Positions 42,495 through 55,676 of a DNA stretch of 64,000 nt are shown piece after piece. Made by a program: the position numbers and the translations under genes. The notes beneath the pieces are model-generated. The model did no database searches and was not told where the DNA came from. It saw only the letters and a program-made list of their open reading frames with translations. Where the stretch lies: the NCBI RefSeq assembly GCF_036898095.1, contig NC_090739.1, positions 103,184,019 to 103,248,018 on the forward strand, in the 5' to 3' direction. This DNA comes from Palaemon carinicauda. Taxonomy: Eukaryota; Arthropoda; Malacostraca; Decapoda; Palaemonidae. Every line of letters begins with the position of its first letter. Position 1 is the first letter of the stretch.

Positions 42495-45249
42495 TCACCC
42501 TGGTCTGGATCTTTTTCTCCTTGCTCTCTTTCCCTCGGGTCTGGAACTACCCCTACTGGAAGTCTTCCCTCGAAAGGGCTGCGAAAACTGAGGGAATGGA
42601 GCTTCTTCCTGCGGCTTGCGGCTAGTGAAGGAAGTAGGTAGAACCTTCCTTGCAGTCTTTGACACCAAATCCTGTGTGGCCTTTTGGGTTAAAGCGGAAG
42701 AAACCTCTCTGACCAACTCTTGAGGAAAAAGAGAGGAAGAGAGAGGTGCGTACAGCAATTCTGACTTCTGAAAGGGTGTAACCCAAATGGACAGAAAAGA
42801 ACACATTTGGGCTCTTTTCTTAAGGCCCCCCGCAGAGAAAAGGGCTGCCAACTCATTGGATCCATCCCTTAAGGCTTTGTCCTTGCATGATATGATATGG
42901 ATGAGACTATCAGTGTCAACATCCTTTAAGGCAGAAACCTTTTTCCCCAAGGTTCCCAGATTCCAATCAAGGAAATTGAATACCTTGAAGGCTCTGAAGA
43001 TGCCTTTGAGAAGATGATCAAGTTCTGAAGTGGACCAGAGAATTTTGGTCCTTCTCATGGCCGTCCGACGAGGAGTGTCTACCAAACTTGAAAAGTCTCC
43101 TTGGGCAGAGGCAGGAACTCTCAAGCCGGGAACTTCTCCCGTCTCGTACCAAACACTAGATCTGGAGGTCAATATAGCTGGGGGAAAAGAGAAAACCGTC
43201 TTTCCCTGGTCCTTCTTGGACTGCATCCCGTCTCCCATCATCCTCAAAGCTCTCTTTGATGATCGAGATAGAACCATCTTTGTAAAAAGAGACTCCTTCG
43301 ACGCCTTCCCTAGCGTAAATTCTGAAGGTGGTGAACGAGAAGCAACAGGCACAAAATAATCTGGAAACTCTTCAGTAAAAACTCTCATGAGTTTCTTAAG
43401 GTCAACCAAAGGATGAAGGGTCTTAGGATCTTCTCCTTCCAAGAATTCCTCTAACAGCTCAGTAGGGGAAAGATGATCGTCGATCCCTTCCTCCGACAAT
43501 GCTCTAACCGAGGTTGAGACGTCTTTTTTATCAGGAGGCAACTCCTTAAGGTCATGACTTCTGGCGTCAAGGGGTCCAAGATCATCACGTCTGGTGTCAC
43601 GTTGTCCCAATGCTTGACGCTCAGAACTAAGACGCTCGCGATCATTACGACTGGAACTAAGGCGTGCGCGATCTCGACGCTCGGCTCAACTGGCATCATC
43701 ACGACGTCCGAGACTCTTACGCTCGGCGTCACGTCTCACTGCTTGAAGCTCGGCATCACGCTTAACTGCCTGACGCTCAGCGTCACGTTCTGCTTGACGC
43801 TTGGCGTCCCATCCTGCTTGACACTCGGTGTCACGTCTAGCTGCTTGACGTTCGGCGTCACGTCTGGCTGCTTGACACTCGGCGTTACGTCTTGCTGCTT
43901 GACGCTCGGTGTCATGCGGATGAGTCTCTCGACGTTTAACAGGAGGATCCTTATTATGCCGTTCGGCGTTGTGTTTGTCTGCTTGATGCTCAGCGTCATG
44001 ACTATCATGCTCTCGACGCTTGGAAAGCTGTCCGTCGTCAAGAGCCTCTCGACTTTTAGCCTTCTGACGCTTGGCGTCAAGGTGTGAAGCTTCCTGACGC
44101 TCGGGGTCATGGCGAGCCACTCTCTTGTTGTCCGCAGGCTGATAGACTTGCATGAGAGAAGAGAGTTTCTGCTGCATATCTTGCAGCATACTAAAATTAG
44201 GGTCAACTTCTTGTGACAAAACAGGAGACGTTACCTCTACCACAAGCTCGCTTTCTACGTTGTTCAAGAAACGCGCAGAGCGTCCAGAGGACGACAACCA
44301 ATCTGAAGGTGGAGGAGGAGCATGAACCGAGGTCATGCCAGTCTCAGAAATCTGTCCTGCAACTGGTTGGGCTGGACACTTGACAGTTTCCGACATCCTT
44401 ACAGGGTGCTTGGCAGGAGAGCCTTCTTCAGAAGAAGGAAAACGCTCCAGACTGCTCCAATGACTACAACCAGGAGCTTGTAGCGTCATGACACGACGCT
44501 GATCGACAGAGTCCATCTTCCTCTTCAGAGGTCTGGAAGCGTGACGCCAGCCCCGTCTGGGCGCTGCGTCATCCGAAGATGATGAAAACACTTTCACCTC
44601 ACCTTTCCCTCGGTGAGGGCGAGCGTCCCATGAAGCGTCAACAGGTACGCTCGAGGGGACGTCTGGTCGGGCGCTAACGCCTCGTTTCCTTTCGCCGTTC
44701 GACATTCCTTCTCCCAGGGGTTGGGGAGCTTGGAAGAGGTCTAAGGCTAGGAGAACGACAGGTCCGAGCAGACGCACCCTCCACTGCACTAATTAAATTC
44801 ACTGCATTTTTAGCACTGACACTTTTTAATTGTTTAACATCGGACATTAACTGGGTTCTGTCCGCAGCAACCGATTCAACTCTCACGCCCAAGGCTTGAA
44901 TGGCCACCATCATGTCCTTTAGAGTTGGTTTATCAGCAGTAACAGTAGTGGGATCTGTAACTACCACTACAGGGGAAGGATTAGGTTCGTTGACACGGGA
45001 AGAGGAATAATCTCTAGAAGAACGAGAAGAACTCCGTCTAATCCTATCTCTCTCAAGTTTACGAGTGTAGTGGTCAAATTCTAACCACTCACGCTCAGAC
45101 AAAATAATACATTCATCGCAACGATCACCCAACTCACAAACTTTACCTCTACATTTTACACAAATGGAGTTGGGATCAATAGAGGCTTTAGCAAGCCGGG
45201 CCTTACAACCTCTCACACACTTTCTATAAGTTGGAGAAGGGTCAGACAT
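42495..45249 (-). pseudogene. ORF1 (Gag-like) of DIRS C (frameshifted)
   Basis: The N-terminal 191-codon frame from ATG 45249 carries C30-x2-C33-x4-C38-x5-C44-x2-C47, preceded by a C11/C15 pair. The middle frame (43,686-44,789) ends in a decapeptide repeat (RDAERQAARR type). The C-terminal frame (42,495-43,610) has the same conserved helical domain as element B (VWYETGEVPGLRVPAS, DGSNELAALFSAGGLKKRA) and a basic RKRSRPG end. Two frame changes are needed to join them. Confidence 0.78.
43560..44080. repeat. Coding minisatellite (RDAERQA repeat) in ORF1 of C
   Basis: About 24-30 bp units around cgctcggcgtcacgtctggc. On the minus strand they encode Arg/Asp/Ala/Glu/Gln repeats (RDAERQAA, RDTECQA). 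Several reading frames stay open through it, giving shadow ORFs on both strands. Confidence 0.82.
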
Positions 45250-45628
45250 TTTGAATATTTAGAAGAGAGATCAAACGAGCAAGGGTCAAAATAACAAAAT
45301 TCAATAGTGGTTCAAGAAAATCCAAAAGCGAATCCAAACGAGCGAAAGCCAAAACCAAATTGTACATCACCAAGATAACTGCAATAATTCAGGTTAACAA
45401 CGAGTGAAATATCCAACGATGTCGCCGGTGCGGCGGCAGGGAAGATCTGAGGAATCACTGGAATGGTTCCAGGTAACTGGCTAGAGGCCACACTAGTGGT
45501 ACACCTGGCTACCCAATCGCCGATTGCCGCGAGTTTTGAAATTTCTGCCGTGACGTCAGGGACGTAAGCTATATATATAACTACCGGTTAAGTCAGATGT
45601 TTAAAAAATAATAATGATAATAATATAG

Positions 45629-46715
45629 AAACTTATGATCCGAGTCAAAGGATAAGGTACAAAGACATTCAATCAAGAAGGGGCCAAACCTTTGGATAGC
45701 TACTTTTGGAGTATGAGGCTTGGCAACAGACTCTGAGGACTGACTAGCAGCAAAAGTACTCTTTTCCTAGAGCATGGCACAAGAACTATGCTCCAAGGAT
45801 GTGGTCTAACTTCTGATTTGGTAACCAGTAAGCTTGACACTCTTAAAGAGGAATGACAGCTCCGTCGAGGAAAAGTTGACTCTGTTGTAAATAGAAGACA
45901 AATCTCGAAGTTGAGTGGCATCTTGTGTTTGGTTATGAAGTATAGGTATGGTAAAAATATTGAAACCTTATTGCTTGCTTTGTTTCAAGATCAGCCAATT
46001 AACTGCTATTTTTTAATTCATACATCCTTCTAAAAAGGCATGTGTCAGTAGGAGACTGCCATAGATTCCATTGTGCATGGGTTTCTGAGTGAACAGATTG
46101 ATCACCAACTGTCAAAGTTTGCAACTTCTGATTATATTTAAGGAAAGTGAAGTGGTTAACCAAAAGGTTATGGTAATATTTGCCAATTTACTCCTTGAAG
46201 TTTGTATAATTAGTAATCAATACCAAAATACTAGCCCATGAGGGTAACGTGTGTAGCAAATGTAATAAGCTTGCCAGAACATTGGAGAGGTGAGTAAATG
46301 TTTATTTGCAAACGAAGCAAGTATACAGCAGAGTAAAAACCAATAGATAATGAGCTCAAGTAAAAAGGTATTTGAAATAATATTATGATGAAGACTGCTA
46401 TGTACAACTCAACTCCATAGAAAATGAGATGGAAAATCATGTTTTCTATGCGTCTGAGTCTGGTAAACAGAACCTTCAGTGTTTTGACCATGTTTCATTA
46501 CCATTATTCGATTATGACTATGGTAACTTTTCTTTTTCACGAGGATTGGTGTGTTTAAGATAGAGAGCTTATCTTCTTTTATCCATTTTCTGTATTCTCT
46601 CACCAAAAAACATCAATTTCCCACCCTGGAACCCCATTATTGTAGTTATTAAGTAGGGTCCTGTATCTCTAAATCTGATTATTTTCTGGTATGAGTACAT
46701 AACGTAAGAGGGGGT
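45629..46715. other. No gene seen
   Basis: Unique-looking AT-rich DNA right of element C. Open frames are short and without protein-like composition. No RNA gene or repeat was recognised. Confidence 0.45.
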
Positions 46716-47170
46716 TATGGTAAGGTCAGGTAAGGTAAGGCTAGGTAAGGTAAGGCTAGATAAGATAAGGTTAAGTGAAATAATACTTAAAATAAAGCTA
46801 GGTAAGGTAAGACTAAGTAAAATAATAGTAGGTAAGGTAAGGCTAAGTAAAATAAAAGTAGGTAAGGTAAGGTCAGGTAAAGTATGGGTAGGTAAGGTAA
46901 GGGTAGGTAAAGTATGGGTAGGTAAGGTAAGGGTAGGTAAAGTATGGGTAGGTAAAGAAAGGTTAGGAAAGTATTGGTAATTAAGGTAAGGGAAAGTAAG
47001 GTAAGGAAAAGTAAGTTACGGGCAAGTAAGGTAAGGAAAAGTAAGTTAAGGGCAGGTAAGGTGAGGTTAGGTAAGGTTAGGGTATATAATGTGAGGTTAG
47101 ATAGTGTAAGGGAAGGGTAGGTAAAATGAGGTTAGGATAGGCGCAAAATGGTGGTAGGCAAAGTGGTGGC
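46716..47170. repeat. Degenerate GGTAA / GGTTA pentanucleotide array
   Basis: Repeated ggtaaggtaagg, with variants ggctaggtaagg, gtatgggtaggt and ggttaggtaagg. Units of 5 bp give way to 10- and 20-bp higher-order units around 46,880-46,960. The 87-codon Val/Gly/Lys frame across it is an artefact. A related short patch recurs at 48,530-48,670. Confidence 0.88.
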
Positions 47171-47470
47171 AGGGAAAGTTAGGTAAATTTACAGTTTCAT
47201 CCATTATGGGGAAACTGGAATAAAAATATATTTGTTGCATCAGAAATAGTGTAGTTCCAACGAATTTAACGTTTATTTTGACCGCAAACCATCCGATTTA
47301 GAGATTTACTAAGTTGTTCTAGAATGCAGAAAGACCCTACTTCATCCCAACAATTATGGGGGACACCAGGTAGGAACCGGGGTTTTGGGTGGGGGGGGGG
47401 CGTCAAATGACATTTGCAATAAATGAATACTTATCCTTCCACCACCCCTCCCCCTATACCCCTACCTAGC

Positions 47471-47770
47471 CCTACCGGGGGGGGGGGGGGGGGGGAGCTC
47501 CGCCCCCTCTGCGACCCCCCCCCTTAAGGCCACAGTGATTTTCAGGGCACTACTGAACCTAATAAACCCACCTAACCTAGCCAAGGGGCTCTGTACCCCT
47601 ACCTAGGGGCCCTGAACCCCTACCTAGGCCTACCGGGGGGGGGGCCTCCGCCCCACCTGCGACCCCCCCTTAAGGCCACAGTGAATTTTGGGACACTACC
47701 GAACCTAATACAACCACCTAACCTAGGGCCCCTTACCCCTACCTAGGCCTACCCCTGCGAGGCCACCCCC
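47471..47770. repeat. C/G-rich tandem duplication with CCTAA-type motifs
   Basis: Two diverged copies start with cctaccgggggg at 47,471 and 47,629. Both contain cttaaggccacagtga, cctaata and cacctaacctag, and a partial third start is at 47,748. G runs of 8-20 bases are present. No coding potential. Confidence 0.8.
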
Positions 47771-48042
47771 ACTTACAGCCACTACCTAACACATCCATCA
47801 AACCAAATCCAAAGTGATGGTACTGCTGCATACATCGTTATACTATCACCATTATAATATACTCTATAAATTAATGAAGCTTACCTTAAACTGTTGGTTC
47901 ATCAAGATGTGTTGCTGCTTTGAGGAAAACGTGAAGCCGTTGGGAAGGTTCCTTGACATGCAGGCCAATTTTGATTTTGTAAAATTAAATTGTCTCTCTG
48001 GCACAAATCCACTAGGTTTTCAATAATCCCCGAATAACTTAC

Positions 48043-48138
48043 AACAAATTCATTGCAAGTTAGGAAACAGTCGGGACAAGAAGATGGAATTTCAACTTCT
48101 TGTGCAATATGAGATGACGTGCTTGCTACTGCCTCCAT
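48043..48138 (-). CDS. Candidate first coding exon of a host gene
   Basis: An ATG at 48,138 opens 32 codons (begins MEAVASTSSHIAQEV, later SCPDCFLTC) up to a strong donor-like gtt|gtaagt with boundary at 48,043/48,042. The frame also stays open past it to 47,902. The ATG lies about 60-90 bp inside a promoter-like site with CCAAT and CRE boxes. No second exon can be identified in the window. Speculative. Confidence 0.2.
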
Positions 48139-48198
48139 TTCTAAGAACGAAATGAAATGCATGGGAAAGATGTAATGTGGCGCTGTTGTATTGTCGCG

Positions 48199-48266
48199 CT
48201 GTGATTGGCCAAACATGTATGACGTCATAGTGGATAGGTGCTGTGATTGGCCAAACGTGTAAGACT
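48199..48266. promoter_or_regulatory. Promoter-like tandem CCAAT boxes with perfect CRE
   Basis: ctgtgattggccaaac is repeated 42 bp apart at 48,199 and 48,241, each with an inverted CCAAT box inside the near-palindrome ttggccaa. A perfect palindromic CRE atgacgtcat lies between at 48,219-48,228. This is a typical GC/CCAAT/CRE arrangement of a TATA-less promoter and could drive either strand. Confidence 0.4.
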
Positions 48267-48491
48267 TTATTGTGGACTAGTTTGTCTGCGGATTATAGTG
48301 GTTACAGGGCTCATTTAAGCAAATACAAGACACAGTCAACAATAACAACAGACTTAGAAAAAATCTGGGAGGAAGACATGAGTAGCGTGAGTTTGATCGT
48401 CGATATAAAAAGAACTAGGCATTTGCGACAGATAATATTTTACAGAAATACTACAAAAGACTTGCTTTACTCGGGAAATATATTATTATAA

Positions 48492-50138
48492 TAGATTTCC
48501 CATAATGAATGAAACTGTAAATTTTCCAAAAGATATGGTAGGCAAAGTGGTGGCAGGGAAAGATATGGTAGGCAAAGTGATGGGTAAGCAAGGCATGAGT
48601 CGAAAAGGTAAGAGTAGTTAAGGTAAGGGTAGTTAGAGTAAGTACAGTATGTAAAATGAGGGAAGGTAAAGTGGTTTTATTTTTAGAACAATGTAGGAAA
48701 AGCTTTACTAAAAAAAAAAACTCTCGTTTTCTTAAAAAATTACCCTTATTTCCGTCACAAATGATTAGTTAATAAGGTAAACCCAATTATATCCTAAGGA
48801 AGTGGATCCATAGGTCTTGGGTGGAGAAAACTTACAGGAGAATCGTTAAATAATAGTAAAACTAACCTTTTCTTTTCTATGCATTATTTTCTAGGGCTCA
48901 AAATAAATCCACGAAAAATTACACAAAATATTAGCATTCTACACTCCTGGGTTATTTCTTATTTGATTGTTTACGTCCTACAGTTCGCATGTATCTGCTT
49001 GTAAGTCAGCCATTATTTGCAATTTAGGACCCTGCTGTATATAGTGTTAGTGTATATAAAGGAAATAAAGTATTGCATTATATGTGCATAACATTTAGGG
49101 TTTGTGACCTGGGAAGGGGGTTCCAGGGGGCTTGCCCCGAAGCTAGGACTGTGACCTGGGAAATACTAGGTTAGGTTAGGTTGGTTGTATTAGGTTTTGT
49201 GGCCTTTTGAACGAATCACATATTTTATCTTTTCATTCAGGAAAAACTTTCCTTAAAGGACAAACTGTTTTTCCTACAATTAACATTATATTTCCAATGA
49301 ATTTTACCTTTATTTCAGTTGTAAATAATTACGTTTTTTTTTCGGTTTTCCCCCAACCAAAGGACCCCGTTTCCCACCTGTATCCGTTGGGAAAGGGTTG
49401 GATCATAGGAGAACGGCTTATTTGTGACGGAAATTGAAAACAAATTCACTGAAAGCTCACTATTTACTGTAGGAAAAGTTGTTTTCTCCATTATAAATGT
49501 TGTCCTGTGTTAAACTATAATTTTACCAGTAAGGTAAGAGTTGGTAAAGTTAGGTTAAGTAACTACAATATTAACAGAAGAGTTTATTTTATAAACTTTT
49601 TTTTCGTCCAACGCGAATCTGTAATGCTAAGCCTACTCTAGAGTAGGCTTAGTCTAGCATTAAGTTGCTAGATCTTGAAAACATTAGGTCTGGACTTAAA
49701 TAATAATTCTATGAGATCAGATTCACTCTAAGAAAGAATACCACTTTAACCGTAAAATTATTTAAATGTCAATGAAATTATTTTGGATTACCTTCACTGT
49801 AATGGAAAACAGAAGAATTACACAGCTAGATTAAATTTATAGTCGTTCATTGTTGCCAAGGAAGAAAAGTGGTGGGAGATATTACTGTTACAAACCTTCG
49901 GTAACAGCTACACGGTAAACATTATGCCCCCTCAAAAAGGTTCCAACAATGTTCCGCCAAGTTTAATACTTCACTTATTTGTTCCCTAATCTTTATCATC
50001 TTGACCATCTTATTTCATTGAAATTTGCACTGAATTGCTAGTGTAAACTGAAACTAATACTAGCAGTAGGGGGTTGATAGTAGTAGAACAAACAAGTGTT
50101 ATTGAAAGATATATAGAAAGACTTCGAAAGAAGAAGAA
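48492..50138. other. No gene seen; short TTAGG-type patch
   Basis: Mostly unique AT-rich DNA. A short ctaggttaggttaggttgg at about 49,163-49,183 contains three near-TTAGG units, the arthropod telomere motif, but it is too short to be telomeric. Open frames such as 49,207-49,437 lack coding character. Confidence 0.4.
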
Positions 50139-50559
<421 letters not shown>

Positions 50560-51056
50560 TAGTCTTGTTAAAATTAAGAAGCCCTATGTCACCATAGTTA
50601 GGGTACTTGCCCTAAGCGTTATAAGATACGAGTGGTAAGGTGAAGTCTGATGTGGACCTCTAAACCATGCACAGCACATGTCTCCTTTTTTATATTACTA
50701 ACTAAAGACGTAATTAGAACTCCAGTGACGCCACCCCCCCCCCCACCCCCAACCCCACCCCAACCCGCCATCCCATATACAATAAAGTTACCATTTTCTA
50801 TTATTTCCAGAGTAGTAAATTATTAGTTGCCTTATAATTTGTATGATAATCTTAAATATACAAAAGTCTATCAAATCAGTCTCTAAAAGGAAAAAAATGA
50901 AGACCGATTTCTCATAATATGAGAATTTCGGAAAATAATTACTACTGCCTTTTTGCCTATAAGTCGTTTTTATCAAAATATAAAAAAGATAATGAATTCC
51001 ATAGCCTAACGAAAAAAGAAAAAAAAAAACTTCATCTTCGAAAATTACAGGCTATG

Positions 51057-52190
<1,134 letters not shown>

Positions 52191-52546
52191 TCCCTAGGGG
52201 CTTTGAAAGTAGATATTCGTTTTAAGGTTCAAAGGCCACTCATGAATGGCAGTAGCAAGGGACAATTACATTGCCCTATCAAGCAGGACAATGCCCTAGA
52301 GACTGATCACATATACATTTGATCGGTGCCCAACCTCCTCCTCCACCCAAACTAGGACCAAGGAGGGCCAGGTAATGGCTGCTGATGACTCAGCAGATAG
52401 ATCTATAAGCTTCCCCAAATCCCCCATCCTTAAATCACAGGGATGGTGAGGTTTCAGCGACCAAAGGAACTAACGAGTTTGAGCGGGATTCGAACAGCAA
52501 TCTGGCGATCACCAGGCAAGGACGTTACCAACAATGTATTAGTGTG
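52191..52546 (-). mobile_element. tRNA-derived SINE (decapod type)
   Basis: On the minus strand the 5' end has a tRNA-like head: a D-loop/A-box-like ggtaacgtccttgcctgg, a cctgg ... ccag anticodon-stem-like hairpin, and a B box tgttcgaatccc (rc of 52,488-52,499). A tRNA-unrelated body follows, including the strings caaaggaactaacgagtttg, ccaaggagggccagg and attgccctatcaagcaggac. I recognise the body as a dispersed decapod repeat from general knowledge. Pol III-transcribed, non-autonomous. Confidence 0.72.
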
Positions 52547-53458
52547 CTACTTTTATATGCACACATTGAGTATGTGTTGTTTAATATGGTAAGTCTTGAA
52601 AATGAAGTTCATCTTAGTAACTTTAAAAAGTATTTATTCTCTAAAAACAACAGTGTTAAACATCTCCATAACAGGAGTGGAGCTGGTTTGGTCGGATGAC
52701 CAATTCAGGTGAAGTATAGATATGAACTGCTTAAATTATCGATATCACAGATATCGTATGCTTAGTTGTCTTAGCATTTAAACACAATATGGAAACTTTA
52801 CATTCTTTCTCGGAAGACACCTGCATCCGGTGACGACACAATCTTTCACACACCATGCATTTGTGTTGAGTTTAAGAAAAATGTTACATTGCCGAGGCTG
52901 CAAAGTACATCCTGTTTATGATTTTATATGACTACAGCAAATCTCACGCTAGCATCTTCATCCACAATGACATATTACGCCATGTGTTTTAAACATGTAA
53001 TAATTAACTATTTCATTTATTACATTAGCTTGGCCAGCTATCTCAATTTTTTCAAAAAAATTTAACAACAAGCCAAAACATGTTTACTAGGTGTGACTGG
53101 ATATATGTATTATTCTTTGTTTAAATTTAGCCATAAGCAAATGAGGACGAATGTCCAAATAGGCACATCAAAAAAATAATAACAATAATGCATATGAAAA
53201 GATATTACCAAAGCAAAGAAAAAAAAATGCATGATAAATACAGATCATATATATGGTACATTGCTAGCAAATGATTATATGGTACCAAAAAAATACTGAT
53301 ATACATATGATTCGGTAACTTGTTAAAGAATAATTGTTACCTTTGTCAGAAACATAGATTAACACAATACGGTAACTAATAAAAATATTTGTTACCTTGG
53401 TAAAGATTCAATTTTAGTGCACAAACACGAATTCCTGGTACGTACACGTACCACGGTT
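52547..53458. other. No gene seen
   Basis: AT-rich, with only very short frames; no repeat or RNA gene recognised. A 3' LTR of the Ty3/Gypsy element might lie to the right (53,560-53,826), but I cannot match it to a 5' copy. Confidence 0.4.
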
Positions 53459-53459
53459 T

Positions 53460-53549
<90 letters not shown>

Positions 53550-53560
53550 TTTATATATAG
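53459..53560. repeat. (TA)n microsatellite
   Basis: A near-pure TA tract from 53,465 to about 53,545, with TACATATATTTA variants at its right edge. Confidence 0.95.
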
Positions 53561-53826
53561 GGCTGATATATTTTATTAGATGCCCATAGATTCTGTTATT
53601 TTTATTTATTTTTTTTTCTCTTTTCTTTTAACATTCCGGCTTATATATTTTATTAGATGCCGAGAGAAAAAATGATTTATATTTTTTTAAATATTTTTTT
53701 TTTAAATGTATCTTTAACAATGCAATGTAGATAATTTCTTCAATTACATATTACTAGCGTACTAACAGCTTTTCGTACAAACACAATTTCCAGCATTTTA
53801 CTCCTTTAGCGAATGAGGTGGCCACT

Positions 53827-55530
53827 TCAAATGGCTTTAAACTGAATTAAATAAGGAGTTTTGTCTGGACATGGCGAAGCGTTCTGTTTTAGCTTCCAAC
53901 TGTTCCGTAACCTACGCCAAACAAGGATGTTCACGGCGATAAATATTATCACCGTAACGCTTAATCCTGCTAGTAGTATGGGGTGAAGAAATTCCTTATA
54001 AGTCAGTGACAGGTGGTCCATCTCGGTCAATTTCATCAACCGCTTGGCAACCTGTTTGTTGTACGGGAGAGGTAGTGCTGGCATTGTAGACGTCCACGTG
54101 AAGTTCACGAAGTAGGCTCGTTCTCTGATGAGTGTCCTTAGTCCGGTCACCATGGAATTAGGGGAAGTCCCGATACAACCATCTGCTGCAACAAAGATGT
54201 GTGCAAATGACGTGGATCCGTCCGGGCATGATACATTGAAGCCGTCCTTGTCGTATCGTATCCACGAGCCATTGTTCAGTCTGCAATTGAACTCATTATT
54301 GTCAAAGGGATAAAGCTTATCCAGACAATTTTCACTTGTATGGGAGAGAGCACCGTCTAGCACTATACCTAACTCGCATGAATCCATTAAGTTTTTATGG
54401 AATTAAAATGAGTCAGCTGTACATATTTTTCTATCCGTTGCGTCTGAACAGTGAGTTAATTGATTTAAGTCTTTAATGACCGTATATGTTTCCTTGTCTG
54501 GGGAAATCAATACGTGTCCTGTCAAACTGGATATTACTGGATTTGAGTGATTCGTCATGAAAGTCGGAAATGGTGATATCCTGTAAGATTGCCAGGCATC
54601 AGAAGAATCAAAGGGAATTGTAATCATAATCTTGTTATTTTCAACGCTTACTGTAATTAGGCTGTAATAAAATTCTATCTTACGTTCGCCTAACAAAGGA
54701 ACATAGCCTAGTTTATCCCTTCCGTTCTCCAGAATTAACTTTAAGTAATTTATAGGCAACAAATGGGGCGACAGTACACCTTTAGTTGCTAACGTGATAG
54801 CTTCTACATAATCCTTGGATTTCTCAATGAAATGTGCAATTCTGTTATGTATGTGATCTATCTTTGAATCATAATACGTTAACGTCGCCAACAAATCCTG
54901 TACTTCCATAATCTGAATGATATTATTTGAATGTTCATTTACTAAATCCATAATTTGATTGATCGAAGCTAACTGATTCCTTAGTTCTGACATAATCAAT
55001 TCATCTTCATGAGTCAAGAACTCAATTTTCTTATTTTGATTACTAATCTTAAGACAATTGGAAATTCCTAAACCTAAACTTGCAATAGACCCAAAGATTT
55101 TTAATGCAGCATAAATAAACGGATTTCGTCTTTCTTTATGTTCGTGTCCTACAGTCCACATCAAAAGGTCATAGGCCAAAGATTCTGTCTCGTAAGTCTT
55201 ATTTTTCAAGTCATCAGATAGCATCTCTGCAACTTTTAATGTCGATCCAAGCAAACTCTCTGTAGTCAAATGAAAATGTCTTCTATGCAACTCATCCAAT
55301 GAGACAGAAAACCTTGAAATGGCGGTTTTTAAGCTAGTGACATCATTCTCTGGAAGAAAAATTGCTTGGATATTCACTTCTACAACTACGTTGCTCGATG
55401 TAATAAAAACGTCTTCTTGTCTTTCAACTATAGTGCCATATTTAAAATCTATACTTTTAGTTTTAGAGCTCATCCCACACGAGAAAAATGTCTGAGCGAA
55501 CAATATCACTCCCAACAACAAAAAATTCAT
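53827..55530 (-). pseudogene. Env-like glycoprotein with one in-frame stop
   Basis: The frame starts at ATG 55530 with a signal peptide (FLLLGVILFAQTFF). A hydrophobic glycine-rich segment after a dibasic site (HKERRNP, then ALKIFGSIASLGLGIS) looks like a fusion peptide. It is followed by heptad-like helices. A TAA at 54,403-54,405 interrupts it; the same frame continues to 53,827 with conserved-looking cysteines, N-glycosylation sites and a C-terminal membrane anchor (ILLAGLSVTVIIFIAVNILVW). The layout matches F-type envelope proteins of errantiviruses and baculovirus fusion proteins. It lies 147 bp downstream of the integrase C-terminus. Confidence 0.72.
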
Positions 55531-55676
55531 CTTGGAAACCTGTAACGAGAAAAATATATGTAATTACTCCTGTATTAAGAAGAAAACTTTTAATCACATA
55601 AAATAAAAAATTTTTCCCTCACTTCATTCCCTCTCTTTTTTTTTTTTTTTTTAATTTCTTAAGTGAGCCAATGGTA

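Larger units (their letters stand above)
23914..45628 (-). mobile_element. DIRS-like retrotransposon C, split by nested elements
   Basis: Outer parts are 23,914-24,154 (left terminal repeat plus first half of the internal complementary region) and 39,044-45,628 (second half of that region, ORFs, right terminal repeat). The left terminal part is an inverted copy of the right one: gacgtcacggcagaaatttc at about 23,960-23,980 matches 45,540-45,560 inverted. 24,120-24,154 complements the left outer end, and 39,067-39,105 complements the right outer end at 45,570-45,607. Everything between 24,155 and 39,043 is the inserted A2 element, which itself contains B. Without the insert, C is about 6.8 kb. 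Confidence 0.75.

Noticed and set aside
46717..46980. 87-aa Val/Gly/Lys ORF
   Set aside because: Translation of the GGTAA array.
49163..49183. Telomere
   Set aside because: Only about three TTAGG-like units, internal to the scaffold.
52480..52546. Functional tRNA gene
   Set aside because: tRNA-like A/B boxes are present but the cloverleaf is incomplete and it is joined to a SINE body.
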